Below, one piece after another: positions 13,078 to 20,845 of a stretch of DNA of 21,872 nucleotides. The stretch spans positions 1 to 21,872 of the forward strand of contig JBFWLP010000058.1 of NCBI GenBank assembly GCA_050252075.1. The letters run 5' to 3'. Position 1 is the first letter of the stretch. Each line of letters opens with the position of its first letter. The notes below the pieces were generated by a model. That model searched no databases, had not been told where the DNA came from, and saw only the letters and a program-made list of their open reading frames with translations. A program made the position numbers and the translations under genes. The stretch is from JAAYGT01 sp050252075 (lineage in GTDB: Bacteria; Pseudomonadota; Gammaproteobacteria; Burkholderiales; Burkholderiaceae_B).

Positions 13078-14834
13078 TGACAACAAGTTCAAAAGCTTCC
13101 CTTGGCGATGTGGATGTAATTATCTGCGGAGGCGGCCCGGTTGGGCTGTCTGCCGCTTACTTGCTGGGGCGTGCGGGGGCACGGGTTGCGCTGTTCGAGC
13201 GCCGTCCCAGTACAACCACCCTACCGAAAGGGCAATATCTGCATGCCTCCACGGGCGAGCTTTTCCGCCAATGGGGGGTGTGGGATCTATTGGGCAAGTC
13301 CGGATGGGAAACCGAGCGCTCAAACGGGCAGGGTTTCTATGTGAACGTCGCGAATGGGCCGGTGGCTGAAATTCGGGCCACCGACGCGGATCATGCCGAT
13401 TACGAGGCCAAATGGCAAGCCTATAGTCCGGTGTACCCGCGTAAAGTGCCGGCGTCAGACTATGAGTCGGCAATACGCCGCCAGGCCTGCGGCTGGCCCA
13501 ACGTGTCATTGGTATTCAATACACGTGTGATCGATGTGCTGTCTTCCGGCGACCATGTCAGTGTGCGTGTACAGAACACGGAAACGAATGAGGAAAAGAC
13601 GGTAAGTGCACGCTATTTGCTGGCGTGCGACGGTGCCCACAGCTTTGTGCGCAGTTGCCTGGGCCGTGGCCAGGATCACGGGCCGACGTTCGGAAATCAG
13701 ATTCTGGTGGAATTTCGTGCGTCGCTGGATGACACCTTGGGCAAAGACGGATTTTTTCATTCCTTTGTGCTTCATCCTCGCTACGCGGGATGGTTTGGCA
13801 GCAAGCACCCGGATACAGGTCTGTGGCGTTACAGCTTTCGCCATGATGAAGACATTTTGCCGCCGGATGAGGTGGTTTTGGAACGATTGCGGGGGGCGCT
13901 GGGCATGCCCGATTTACCCATCGAGCTGGTACGCACGTATCGCTTCGACTACAGCACCGGCTTGCTGCGTCGTTGGCGTGAAGGCAATGTGCTGTTTGCC
14001 GGAGACGCGGCGCATTGGCACTCGCCTTGGGGTGGGTTTGGCATGAACTCGGGTGTTCAGGATGCCAATAATCTTGCCTGGAAGCTTGCTCTGGTGCTGC
14101 AAGGTATTGCCAGTGAAAGGCTGCTCGATACGTACGAGGTTGAGCGCCGGTCAAAGGCACTGCAAACCGTCAAGTCGGCGACCTACAATTCCCTTCACTA
14201 TCAGGCGATAGCGGAAGCCGTCAGAGTGGGCGAAGGGGCCCAGTTCGCCCAGGGAACAATGTCCGAGGAAGCGATTGCCTTCTTGCGACAGCGTGTGGCG
14301 CCGCACGGGGATAACAGTGTGCTGCATACCGGTTATCAATTAGGTACGGTGTATTCATCAGAGGCTGTCGTGCCAACCGATGAACTACCCCCTTCCCCGG
14401 AACTGGTGAATTACGTGGAAACCACGCTGCCAGGCGTTCGGGCACCGCATGCCTGGCTTGTTGATGCTCACGGTGCACGCTTGTCGACCGTTGATCTTTG
14501 GGGGCGTCAGTTTGTATTGATCGGCTCGGCACATAACGCGGCGCGTTGGTTCGCGGCGGTGCAACAGGTTGCCGGGAATCAAGGCATTGAGTTACGCATG
14601 ATTGGTGTCGGCGAAGGTGGCCATTATCGTGCCGGCGATACCAAATTTTCTGCACTGTACTGCCGTCGTCAAGAGCAAATGACCCTCGTGCGCCCCGATG
14701 GCTACATCGCGGCAAACTTCTTTGACAAAGATGAACACAGCGCCGCCAAGTCACTGCAGCACGCATTGCGGCAACTCCTGGGGCATACCCCTTTACCAAC
14801 CCGCCTGCCCGAACCCCTGACATTCGGTGGCTAA
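13077..14834 (+). CDS. FAD-dependent class A aromatic monooxygenase
   Basis: 585 residues, the size of phenol/MhpA/TfdB-type flavin hydroxylases. FAD-binding GGGPVG (18-23) with Glu41 ending the second strand, the DG motif (Asp185-Gly186 in ACDGAHSFVR) and the GD motif (Gly309-Asp310 in LFAGDAAHWHSPWGGFGMNSG) are all intact. The C-terminal 160 residues resemble the thioredoxin-like domain of phenol-hydroxylase relatives (VRPDGYIAANF). The expected reaction is NAD(P)H- and O2-dependent hydroxylation of an aromatic or similarly activated ring. The substrate cannot be read off. The start is the ATG at 13077, coupled to the sulfurtransferase stop. A GTG three bases earlier is in frame but less likely. 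Its stop codon TAA runs straight into the repeat element at 14834. Confidence 0.9.
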   Translation: MTTSSKASLGDVDVIICGGGPVGLSAAYLLGRAGARVALFERRPSTTTLPKGQYLHASTGELFRQWGVWDLLGKSGWETERSNGQGFYVNVANGPVAEIRATDADHADYEAKWQAYSPVYPRKVPASDYESAIRRQACGWPNVSLVFNTRVIDVLSSGDHVSVRVQNTETNEEKTVSARYLLACDGAHSFVRSCLGRGQDHGPTFGNQILVEFRASLDDTLGKDGFFHSFVLHPRYAGWFGSKHPDTGLWRYSFRHDEDILPPDEVVLERLRGALGMPDLPIELVRTYRFDYSTGLLRRWREGNVLFAGDAAHWHSPWGGFGMNSGVQDANNLAWKLALVLQGIASERLLDTYEVERRSKALQTVKSATYNSLHYQAIAEAVRVGEGAQFAQGTMSEEAIAFLRQRVAPHGDNSVLHTGYQLGTVYSSEAVVPTDELPPSPELVNYVETTLPGVRAPHAWLVDAHGARLSTVDLWGRQFVLIGSAHNAARWFAAVQQVAGNQGIELRMIGVGEGGHYRAGDTKFSALYCRRQEQMTLVRPDGYIAANFFDKDEHSAAKSLQHALRQLLGHTPLPTRLPEPLTFGG

Positions 14835-14890
14835 AACGGGGTCAGAGTAAAAACGGGGTCAGAGTAAAAAAATGCTCTGACCCCATTTTT
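14834..14890. repeat. 17-bp-unit REP-like element, copy 2, acting as bidirectional terminator
   Basis: Two direct units AAACGGGGTCAGAGTAA lie at 14834-14850 and 14851-14867, followed by an inverted partial unit at 14875-14884. GGGGTCAGAG (14855-14864) pairs perfectly with CTCTGACCCC (14875-14884). On the plus strand the stem is followed by ATTTTT. On the minus strand it is preceded by A-tracts that read as T. The element fills the whole 64-base gap between two convergent operons: the first unit starts on the last base of the monooxygenase stop codon, and the last T is 8 bases from the CoA-transferase stop. It should terminate both operons. Confidence 0.9.
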
Positions 14891-14898
14891 CGCGGACG

Positions 14899-15573
14899 TT
14901 AGTTGTAGTTGCCGATTCCTTGCGGGTGGGCGGTGAGGGGCAGGTTCAGGCGCTGTGACAGGTCGCTCAGTGTTATGCCGGGAGCCAGGTCGAGAACGAC
15001 GGGGGTGCGGTGAGCGAGATCGAAGACGGCGATATCCGTGTAAAGCCGTGTCACGACGGCGGAGCCTGTCAGGGGCAAAGTACAGTGTTTGACGAGTTTG
15101 GCTGAGCCATCGCGGCCAAACAGGTTCATCATGCAGAAGACCTGTTTGGCGCCGACCGCCAGATCCATCGCTCCGCCGGGTGATGGCAGTGCCGAGCTGT
15201 CACCGGTGGACCAGTTGGCCAGGTCGCCTGACACAGACACCTGAAACGCGCCCAGCACGGTGATGTCCAGGTGCCCGCCCCGAACCAGGGCAAAGGAATC
15301 CACGTGATCCAGAAAATGCCCTCCGGCCAGCAGGCTGACCGGTTTGCGTCCGGCGTTGATCAGGTCGAAGTCTTGCAGTGGGCCATCGACCGTCGGCCCC
15401 GATCCGACGATGCCGTTTTCGGTGTGAATCAGTACATCATCGGCCGGATTCAAATAGTTTCCCACGAGCTCGGGCATGCCGATGCCCAGGTTCACGATAG
15501 CCCCGGCGGGTATATCGCGAGCGACACGTCGGGCGATGATCTCGCGACTCACGGGTTTCCAGTCCGTCGTCAT
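14899..15573 (-). CDS. pcaJ: 3-oxoacid CoA-transferase subunit B (PcaJ-like)
   Basis: 224 residues, the beta subunit of a family I CoA-transferase. The catalytic glutamate that carries the CoA thioester is Glu52 in HTENGIVGSGP. Downstream GGHLDITVLGAFQVS, LANWS and GAMDLAVGAKQVF are typical of the subunit. With subunit A it would transfer CoA from succinyl-CoA to 3-oxoadipate or a similar 3-oxoacid. The thiolase gene beside it supports 3-oxoadipate or an analogue, although acetoacetate (ScoB/AtoA) cannot be excluded. The ATG at 15573 overlaps the subunit A stop by 4 bases (ATGA). A longer frame to 15948 is a shadow of the subunit A gene. It is the last gene of the minus-strand operon. Confidence 0.88.
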   Translation of the reverse strand: MTTDWKPVSREIIARRVARDIPAGAIVNLGIGMPELVGNYLNPADDVLIHTENGIVGSGPTVDGPLQDFDLINAGRKPVSLLAGGHFLDHVDSFALVRGGHLDITVLGAFQVSVSGDLANWSTGDSSALPSPGGAMDLAVGAKQVFCMMNLFGRDGSAKLVKHCTLPLTGSAVVTRLYTDIAVFDLAHRTPVVLDLAPGITLSDLSQRLNLPLTAHPQGIGNYN

Positions 15574-16244
15574 GGGTTGGCTCCTTTCAGGCTGACGATA
15601 CGTTGGACAAAGGCGGCGGATGTGACGATAGTTTCCGGATCCAGCGTACCCAGGGGTACGACCTCGTCGACCTCCACAATGGTGACGCCGCCCGCCATGC
15701 ACATTGCCGGCCCGAAATTGCGGGCGGTCATTCGATACTGAAGGTTGCCCCAGCGGTCGGCGCGCCGGGCTTTTACCAGCGCGAAGTCGCCGCGCAGAGG
15801 TTGCTCCAGAACGTAACCTCGCCCTTCCACGACGCGCGTTTCTTTGCCGTCGGCCAGTTCGGTGCCATAGCCGGTGGGTGTAAAGAACGGACCAAGTCCG
15901 GACCCGCCCGCCCGCAATCGTTCCGCCAGCGTGCCTTGCGGAACGCATTCCAGTTGAACTTTTCCTGCGCGATAAAGCGATTCGAAGACATGGGACTCCC
16001 AGGAACGCGGAAAGGAACAGATAACTTTTCGTACCTGACCGGCCGCCAGCAAGCGGGCAACCCCTGTCATCGCATTCCCGGCATTGTTGTGTACAACGGT
16101 CAGCTCTTTCGCGCCGTGTTCAATAAGGGCCGTAATCAGCAGTTCGGGAACGCCCGCGCCGCTGAAACCACCGATGAGCACGGTGGCCCCGTCGGGCAGG
16201 TCGCTTACTGCCTCAAGGGCGCGGGAATACACTTTGTTCAGCAT
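15570..16244 (-). CDS. pcaI: 3-oxoacid CoA-transferase subunit A (PcaI-like)
   Basis: 224 residues, the alpha subunit. The glycine-rich CoA-binding GGFSGAGVPELLITAL (25-40) is followed by VVHNNAG, SWESHVFESLYRAGKVQLE, PQGTLAERLRAGGSGLGPFFTPTGYGT and NFGPAMCMAGGVTIVEVDEV, all standard for PcaI/ScoA/AtoD. It forms a complex with the product of the next gene. The gene starts 15 bases after the thiolase stop, with GGAG upstream of the ATG. Assignment to 3-oxoadipate is inferred from the adjacent beta-ketoadipyl-CoA-type thiolase and PcaR-like regulators. Confidence 0.88.
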   Translation of the reverse strand: MLNKVYSRALEAVSDLPDGATVLIGGFSGAGVPELLITALIEHGAKELTVVHNNAGNAMTGVARLLAAGQVRKVICSFPRSWESHVFESLYRAGKVQLECVPQGTLAERLRAGGSGLGPFFTPTGYGTELADGKETRVVEGRGYVLEQPLRGDFALVKARRADRWGNLQYRMTARNFGPAMCMAGGVTIVEVDEVVPLGTLDPETIVTSAAFVQRIVSLKGANP

Positions 16245-16259
16245 ACATGCTCCGGTACA

Positions 16260-17462
16260 TTAAACCCGCTCAAGGATAAGAGCGATGCCCTGGCCCACGC
16301 CAATACACATCGTACACAGGGCATATCGACCCTGAATGCGATGCAGCTGGTGAGTGGCTGTCAATGCCAGGCGTGCGCCCGATGCGCCCAGAGGGTGACC
16401 CAGTGCAATGGCGCCGCCGTTCGGATTAACGTGAGGGGCGTCGTCGGGCAACCCTAAGTTGCGTGTGACAGCCAAGGCTTGTGCTGCAAAGGCTTCGTTC
16501 AGTTCAATAACGTCCATGGCGTCAAGGCTCAAGCCTGTCAGTGCAAGAACCTTGCGTACGGCGGGGGCAGGGCCAAAACCCATAATGCGAGGCTCAACAC
16601 CGGCAACCGCCATGCCTACAATACGGGCTTTGGGCGTCAAGCCGAACCGGCCGGCAGCCGACTCGTCGGACAACAGTACGGCGCACGATCCGTCGTTGAC
16701 TCCAGACGCGTTACCGGCTGTGACGGTACCGTTTTCACGTACCACCGGCTTGAGCCGGGAAAGGCTTTCCAGTGTTGTCTGGCGTGGATGTTCGTCGTGC
16801 TCTACCCGGGCGACGGCTCCTCTTTTGCCCTGAACGTCAACGGGAACGATTTCGGGGGCGAACACCCCTTCAGCGATGGCTTGTGCCGCACGCTGCTGGC
16901 TTCGTAAGGCAAAAGCGTCCTGGTCCTCACGCGATATGCCGAACTGGGCGGCGACGTTTTCGGCGGTTTCCGGCATGGAATCGATACCGTACTGACGTTG
17001 CATGGCCGGATTCACGAAACGCCAGCCCAGGGTGGTGTCAAACATCTGTTGTTGTCGCGACAAGCCCGTTTCCGCTTTGTTGATGACGTAGGGTGAGCGT
17101 GACATGCTTTCTACACCGCCGGCGACCATCAACTGCGCCTCGCCGCATTTGATGGCGCGCGCACTGGTGCCAATGGCATCCAGGCCCGATGCACACAAGC
17201 GGTTCAGCGTCCATGCCGGAACATCGATGGGTAGCCCGGCTAGCAGGGTGGCCATGCGCGCTACATTCCGGTTGTCTTCTCCCGCCTGGTTGGCGCAGCC
17301 ATAGGCGACATCGTCCAGGGCTGCCCAGTCAACGTTTGTGTGGCGTGCCATCAGTTCGCGCAACGGCAGCGCAGCGAGGTCGTCTGTTCGTACCGACGAC
17401 AAGGCGCCGCCATGGCGGCCGAACGGCGTTCGTACGCCGTCGCAAATAAAAGCTTCTTTCAT
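16260..17462 (-). CDS. pcaF: Beta-ketoadipyl-CoA thiolase-type acetyl-CoA acyltransferase
   Basis: 400 residues, the length of PcaF/PaaJ. Catalytic residues are Cys90 (NRLCASGLDAIG), His356 (GGAIALGHPLGASGAR) and Cys386 (CTMCIGVGQG). The early segment YGCANQAGEDNRNVARM (54-70) is characteristic of beta-ketoadipyl-CoA thiolases as opposed to acetoacetyl-CoA thiolases. Expected reaction: CoA-dependent cleavage of a 3-oxoacyl-CoA, classically 3-oxoadipyl-CoA to succinyl-CoA and acetyl-CoA. The third glycine of the usual CIGGGQG is Val here, a conservative departure in the loop. It lies between the CaiB-type transferase and the PcaIJ-like pair in the minus-strand operon. Only a weak ribosome binding site (GAGA) is present. 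Confidence 0.9.
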   Translation of the reverse strand: MKEAFICDGVRTPFGRHGGALSSVRTDDLAALPLRELMARHTNVDWAALDDVAYGCANQAGEDNRNVARMATLLAGLPIDVPAWTLNRLCASGLDAIGTSARAIKCGEAQLMVAGGVESMSRSPYVINKAETGLSRQQQMFDTTLGWRFVNPAMQRQYGIDSMPETAENVAAQFGISREDQDAFALRSQQRAAQAIAEGVFAPEIVPVDVQGKRGAVARVEHDEHPRQTTLESLSRLKPVVRENGTVTAGNASGVNDGSCAVLLSDESAAGRFGLTPKARIVGMAVAGVEPRIMGFGPAPAVRKVLALTGLSLDAMDVIELNEAFAAQALAVTRNLGLPDDAPHVNPNGGAIALGHPLGASGARLALTATHQLHRIQGRYALCTMCIGVGQGIALILERV

Positions 17463-17492
17463 GAAGTATCTCGTGCTGTGATGGGTTGATGT

Positions 17493-18767
17493 TCAGATAA
17501 CCTTGCCGGCTCTCAGGGATTGAAGCTGTTCGTCGCTTAATCCCGCGATGGTGCGAAGCACCTGATCGGTATGCTGGCCGATACGCGGGGGGGGGAGCTC
17601 GTACGACGGGGGCGTTTCGGACAAGCGCAGCGGAGACGCGGCACAGCCGACGCGTGCACCATCGTCACGCTCCAGGTCGAGCCTTAATTGCCGGTGAATG
17701 ACCTGCTCGTTCTCGAAAACCTGCTGGTAATTGTTAATAGGCCCGCAAGGAACGCCCTCACTTTCCATGACTTCCAGCCAGACGGCCGAATCACGGGTGT
17801 GTAGGGTTTCGTTCAGCGCTTGATCCAAGGCCTCACGGTTGATGATTCGATGGGTTACTTTGGTAAAGCGAGGGTCGGTTGCCAGATCCGGGCGCTTCAT
17901 GACGGCGCAAAGGCGTTGCCACTGATCATCGTTGCCGACGGCAATAATGATGTGCCCGTCCCCGGTGGCATAGACGCCGTAAGGCACCAGACTCATGTGG
18001 GCATTACCCATGCGTTGCGGTACTTTGCCGCCGGCAAAGTAGCCCGTCACCTGATTGCTGCCCAGCGCGACGATGCAGTCGAGCAGGGACATATCGATAT
18101 ATTGTCCCTTACCCGACTTGTTCCGGTGATTGACCGCCGCCAGAATGGCAATGGTGGAGTACATGCCGGTAATGATGTCCGCCAGGGCTATGCCGACCTT
18201 TTGCGGGCCGCCGCCGGGCAGATCGTCGCGTTCGCCGGTGATGCTCATCATTCCGCCCATGCCCTGAAATACAAAGTCGTATCCGGGGCGATGGGCATAC
18301 GGCCCATCCTGGCCGAATCCGGTGATGGAGCAATAAATGATCGATGGGTTTTCCTGTTTGATGGACTCGTAATCCAGCCCGTACTTTTTCAGGTTGCCCA
18401 CCTTGAAATTTTCAATGAAAACATCGCTGGAACGCGCCAGTTGCCGGATGAGGCGCTGTCCTTCGGCGGTAGTGATGTCGACGGTCACCGATTTTTTCCC
18501 CCGGTTCGCGGCGGAATAATAGGAAGAGTCCGGGGCATGGTGGTCATCCTGGCCCGGTAGCCAGGGCGGCCCCCACCCCCGAGTGTCATCCCCCGTTCCG
18601 GGACGCTCGATCTTGATTACCTCGGCACCCAGGTCTGCCAGGTTCTGGGTACACCAGGGGCCGGCGAGAATCCTTGAAAGATCGAGCACGCGGATATTGG
18701 AGAGGGCCTTGGTGTCACTAGGTAACCCCAAGCCCGCAGCGGCGGGGTTTGGCACGTTGTCCAGCAT
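17493..18767 (-). CDS. CaiB/BaiF family (class III) CoA-transferase
   Basis: 424 residues. The N-terminal LSNIRVLDLSRILAGPWCTQNLADLGAEVIKIERP (22-56) is the family signature. Catalytic Asp197 sits in GIALADIITGMYS, where the mixed anhydride with the substrate carboxylate forms. GFGQDGPYAHRPGYDFVFQGMGGMM and VPCGPINNYQQVF are further family segments. It should move CoA between a donor thioester and a carboxylate, most often succinyl-CoA to a dicarboxylate or aromatic acid. Placed directly after a Bug receptor and two MaoC hydratases, it is the likely activating step for the imported acid. A 15-residue N-terminal extension precedes the usual start. The ATG at 18767 has a purine-rich AAAGAG upstream. 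Confidence 0.9.
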   Translation of the reverse strand: MLDNVPNPAAAGLGLPSDTKALSNIRVLDLSRILAGPWCTQNLADLGAEVIKIERPGTGDDTRGWGPPWLPGQDDHHAPDSSYYSAANRGKKSVTVDITTAEGQRLIRQLARSSDVFIENFKVGNLKKYGLDYESIKQENPSIIYCSITGFGQDGPYAHRPGYDFVFQGMGGMMSITGERDDLPGGGPQKVGIALADIITGMYSTIAILAAVNHRNKSGKGQYIDMSLLDCIVALGSNQVTGYFAGGKVPQRMGNAHMSLVPYGVYATGDGHIIIAVGNDDQWQRLCAVMKRPDLATDPRFTKVTHRIINREALDQALNETLHTRDSAVWLEVMESEGVPCGPINNYQQVFENEQVIHRQLRLDLERDDGARVGCAASPLRLSETPPSYELPPPRIGQHTDQVLRTIAGLSDEQLQSLRAGKVI

Positions 18768-18809
18768 AGTTTTCTCTTTAATGCGGTTGGCGGATACTGA
18801 CCGGTTGAC

Positions 18810-19781
18810 TTACTTTGGCAAGGTGATGCCGGCGGCATCAATGACCTTGCCCCATTTGTCGATTTCGCTGTTCACGTAGGCTGCGAATTCAGGTTGGTCC
18901 ATTTTTCCGGGGGTTGCTCCCAGACCGGCGAACTTTTCCTTGATGGCGGGTGAGGCCAGTACGTTGTTCACACTCTTGGAAATGGTGCTTACTACGTCGG
19001 CAGGCATATCCTGGGGGCCATATAAACCAAACATGGCGATCGCTTCAAACCCTTTGACGCCGGCTTCCGAAATGGTGGGTACGTCGGGCAGTTGAGGAAC
19101 ACGCTCGGAGGATGTGACCCCCAGGGCACGCAAATTTCCTGCCTGAATGTGTGCGATAACGCCGGGAACCGAGTCAAACATCATGGGAATCTGGCCGGCC
19201 AGAAGATCGTTCAGCGAGGGTGCTGCACCGCGGTAGGGTACATGGGTCAATTTCGTGTTTGTCATATAGGCAAACAGTTCACCTGACAAATGGTTGGCGC
19301 CGCCAATACCGGCGGATCCGAAATTGATTTCACCGGGTTTGGCACGTGCAAGGTCAATCAGCTCCTGGACTGTTTTCGGCGCAAAGTTTTTATTGACGAC
19401 CAGCACGTTGGGCACCGTGGCAATCATGGCCAGCGATGTGAATGCCTTTTTCGTGTCGTAAGGAATGATGTCTTTTTGAAGTGACGGATTAATGATGTGA
19501 TGTGTCGCAGTGAGCAGCAGCGTGTAGCCGTCGGGCTTGCTGCGAGCCACCTGGGCCGAGCCAATGGTGCCGCTTGCGCCGCCTTTGTTTTCAATAATGA
19601 CCGATTGCTTCCATTCGTCGGAAAGGGCCTGGCCCAGGTGGCGGGCCAGTACGTCGGTCGTGCCGCCTGCGGGGAACGGCACAACGATGGTGACGGGCTT
19701 GTCGGGGTAGTTGGCGGCCAGGGACGCAGAGCAGGCCAGGGCGGCGGTGATGCTGCTGATCAAGCGAATTGCACGTTTCAT
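18810..19781 (-). CDS. Bug/TctC-type periplasmic tripartite tricarboxylate transporter receptor
   Basis: 323 residues. A signal peptide ends at about 22 (SLA-ANYP), followed by the canonical Bug opening YPDKPVTIVVPFPAGGTTDVLAR with the ligand-contacting Asp43. Family segments IIENKGGASGTIG, INFGSAGIGGANHLSGELF, VPYRGAAPSLNDLLAGQIPMMFDS and DVPTISEAGVKGFE follow. It binds a small carboxylate in the periplasm for a TctAB-type permease encoded elsewhere. Unlike the receptor at 11147-12166, it keeps the full ligand loop, so the two may bind different but related compounds. AGGAGA lies 7 bases upstream of the ATG. It is the third gene of the minus-strand operon. Confidence 0.93.
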   Translation of the reverse strand: MKRAIRLISSITAALACSASLAANYPDKPVTIVVPFPAGGTTDVLARHLGQALSDEWKQSVIIENKGGASGTIGSAQVARSKPDGYTLLLTATHHIINPSLQKDIIPYDTKKAFTSLAMIATVPNVLVVNKNFAPKTVQELIDLARAKPGEINFGSAGIGGANHLSGELFAYMTNTKLTHVPYRGAAPSLNDLLAGQIPMMFDSVPGVIAHIQAGNLRALGVTSSERVPQLPDVPTISEAGVKGFEAIAMFGLYGPQDMPADVVSTISKSVNNVLASPAIKEKFAGLGATPGKMDQPEFAAYVNSEIDKWGKVIDAAGITLPK

Positions 19782-19802
19782 TATTAGTCTCCTGAAATGA
19801 AG

Positions 19803-19833
19803 GCCGGCGTGGCGAATGCCGTGAGTCCGGCCG
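19803..19833. other. Intercistronic hairpin between the hydratase and receptor genes
   Basis: GGCCGG (19803-19808) pairs with CCGGCC (19828-19833), with a nested GGC-GAAT-GCC inside. There is no T-tract, so it is unlikely to be a strong terminator. It may mark an RNA processing or stability point that raises receptor mRNA relative to the rest, as often seen at binding-protein genes. Confidence 0.35.
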
Positions 19834-19842
19834 ACGTTGGGT

Positions 19843-20274
19843 TTAATCGAGGAATTCCACCATGGCTTCGCCTTCAGCCACGATCACACTGTTCTGGTTC
19901 GTCACCTGAATGGAAAGAACGACCCAGTTGGCTTTCTCGGTTTTTTTCACTTTCTTTACGACACCCGATGGTGTAATGGTGTCGCCTGGTTTCACAGGAC
20001 TTTTCCAGCGTGTTTCCAAACGGCGGTGTGTGCCTCCCAGCGGCAGGCACCAGTCAGTCATCATTTTTGTAATCAGGCTGAAATTCGACATGCCATGCAT
20101 GATGATGCCGCCGAAGTTGGTTTTGCCAAAATCGGACTTCATGTAGTCGTCATCCCAGTGCAGCGGGTTGTAATCCAGGGACGCTTCGCAGAATTCCCAG
20201 ATGGTTTCGCGTGTGGGGTGAAACGGCGTGCCTTGAATGGCCAGGCCTTCTTTGATAGCGAATGTGTTTTCCAT
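19843..20274 (-). CDS. MaoC-type (R)-hydratase, catalytic half
   Basis: 143 residues in a hot-dog fold. The hydratase-2 motif is intact as LDYNPLHWDD with Asp34 and His39 as the catalytic pair, followed by FGGIIMHGMSNFSL. The usual position of the dyad and the length fit the MaoC half of a two-subunit enoyl-CoA hydratase. Expected reaction: reversible hydration of an enoyl-CoA. The ATG at 20274 is preferred because AAGGA then lies about 9 bases upstream. The ATG at 20283 would abut that site with no spacing. It begins 12 bases after the stop of its partner and likely forms a heterodimer with it. The acyl group is unknown. Mesaconyl/itaconyl-type C4-C5 dicarboxylates or enoyl intermediates of aromatic breakdown are possible. 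Confidence 0.86.
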   Translation of the reverse strand: MENTFAIKEGLAIQGTPFHPTRETIWEFCEASLDYNPLHWDDDYMKSDFGKTNFGGIIMHGMSNFSLITKMMTDWCLPLGGTHRRLETRWKSPVKPGDTITPSGVVKKVKKTEKANWVVLSIQVTNQNSVIVAEGEAMVEFLD

Positions 20275-20286
20275 GATATTCATTCC

Positions 20287-20757
20287 TTAAACGGGGCGAA
20301 TAGTCCAGCCACGGCCGGAGCAAATAACTTCGTTGTTTTGATTAAAGAAGACGTTGTCGTGAATGGCGAACAGGCGGTCGCCCTTGATGAACTTGTCGAG
20401 TGCGCGCGCGTGCAGCGTAATGACATCGCCCGGCCGCGCGGGAACGTTGTAGCTCCAGGATTGGCTGGCGTTGATGGTGCCGGGGCTGCGCATCCAGTCG
20501 TCGTTGGGCGTGCAGGAAAACATGAGCAAGACATGAATGTTGGGAGGGGCAATGATGCCGCCCCAGCGAGTCGTTTTGGCGTAGTCTTCGTCGACATACA
20601 GAGGGTTCATGTCGCCTGTGGCCTTGCAGAGCTTGTAAATGGCCTCTTTGGTCAACGTATAGGGCAGGGTTTTGCGCGGCTCGCCGGGGACGATGTCGTC
20701 CCAGATTTTTCTGGCCGAGTTGCCCGCCCAGAAATCAGTGTCGTATTTGTAATTCAT
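20287..20757 (-). CDS. FAS1-like dehydratase / MaoC N-terminal-type hot-dog protein
   Basis: 156 residues in a hot-dog fold related to the N-terminal half of two-domain MaoC hydratases. The motif reads TGDMNPLYVDEDYA: Asp49 is kept but the catalytic His is replaced by Tyr54, as is usual for the non-catalytic, acyl-tail-binding half. APPNIHVLLMFSC, PARPGDVITLHARALDKF and FFNQNNEVICSGRGW match the FAS1-like dehydratase domain. The pairing with the catalytic half just downstream supports a heteromeric hydratase. It is the first gene of the minus-strand operon. GGAGAG is 8 bases upstream of the ATG, and operator B lies 46 bases upstream of the start. Confidence 0.84.
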   Translation of the reverse strand: MNYKYDTDFWAGNSARKIWDDIVPGEPRKTLPYTLTKEAIYKLCKATGDMNPLYVDEDYAKTTRWGGIIAPPNIHVLLMFSCTPNDDWMRSPGTINASQSWSYNVPARPGDVITLHARALDKFIKGDRLFAIHDNVFFNQNNEVICSGRGWTIRPV

Positions 20758-20803
20758 GGGAATTCTCTCCGAATGACAGTGTTTGGAAAAAGAAAGCTGC
20801 GCT

Positions 20804-20835
20804 AAAATAACCGTTAGGCGGTTGTTAGTAACCGC
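20804..20835 (-). promoter_or_regulatory. IclR-type operator B (three half-sites)
   Basis: Read toward the minus-strand operon, this site has GCGGTTA at 20835-20829 and CGGTTATTTT ending at 20804, with the same 21-base period as operator A. An inverted AACCGCC lies between them. Identity to operator A is 24/32 and concentrates in the three half-sites and the TTATTTT end. It lies roughly +4 to +36 from the predicted start of the minus-strand operon, a repressor-like position. An extra lone GCGGTTAT at 20915-20922 is nearer the second IclR gene. Confidence 0.8.
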
Positions 20836-20845
20836 TATACGATCA

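Noticed and set aside
11147..14834. Tripartite tricarboxylate transporter operon
   Set aside because: Only the TctC-type receptor is present. No TctA or TctB membrane protein occurs anywhere in the window.
15574..15948. N-terminal extension of CoA-transferase subunit B
   Set aside because: It overlaps the subunit A gene on the same strand in another frame and has no family similarity. The ATGA overlap at 15570-15573 is the normal arrangement.
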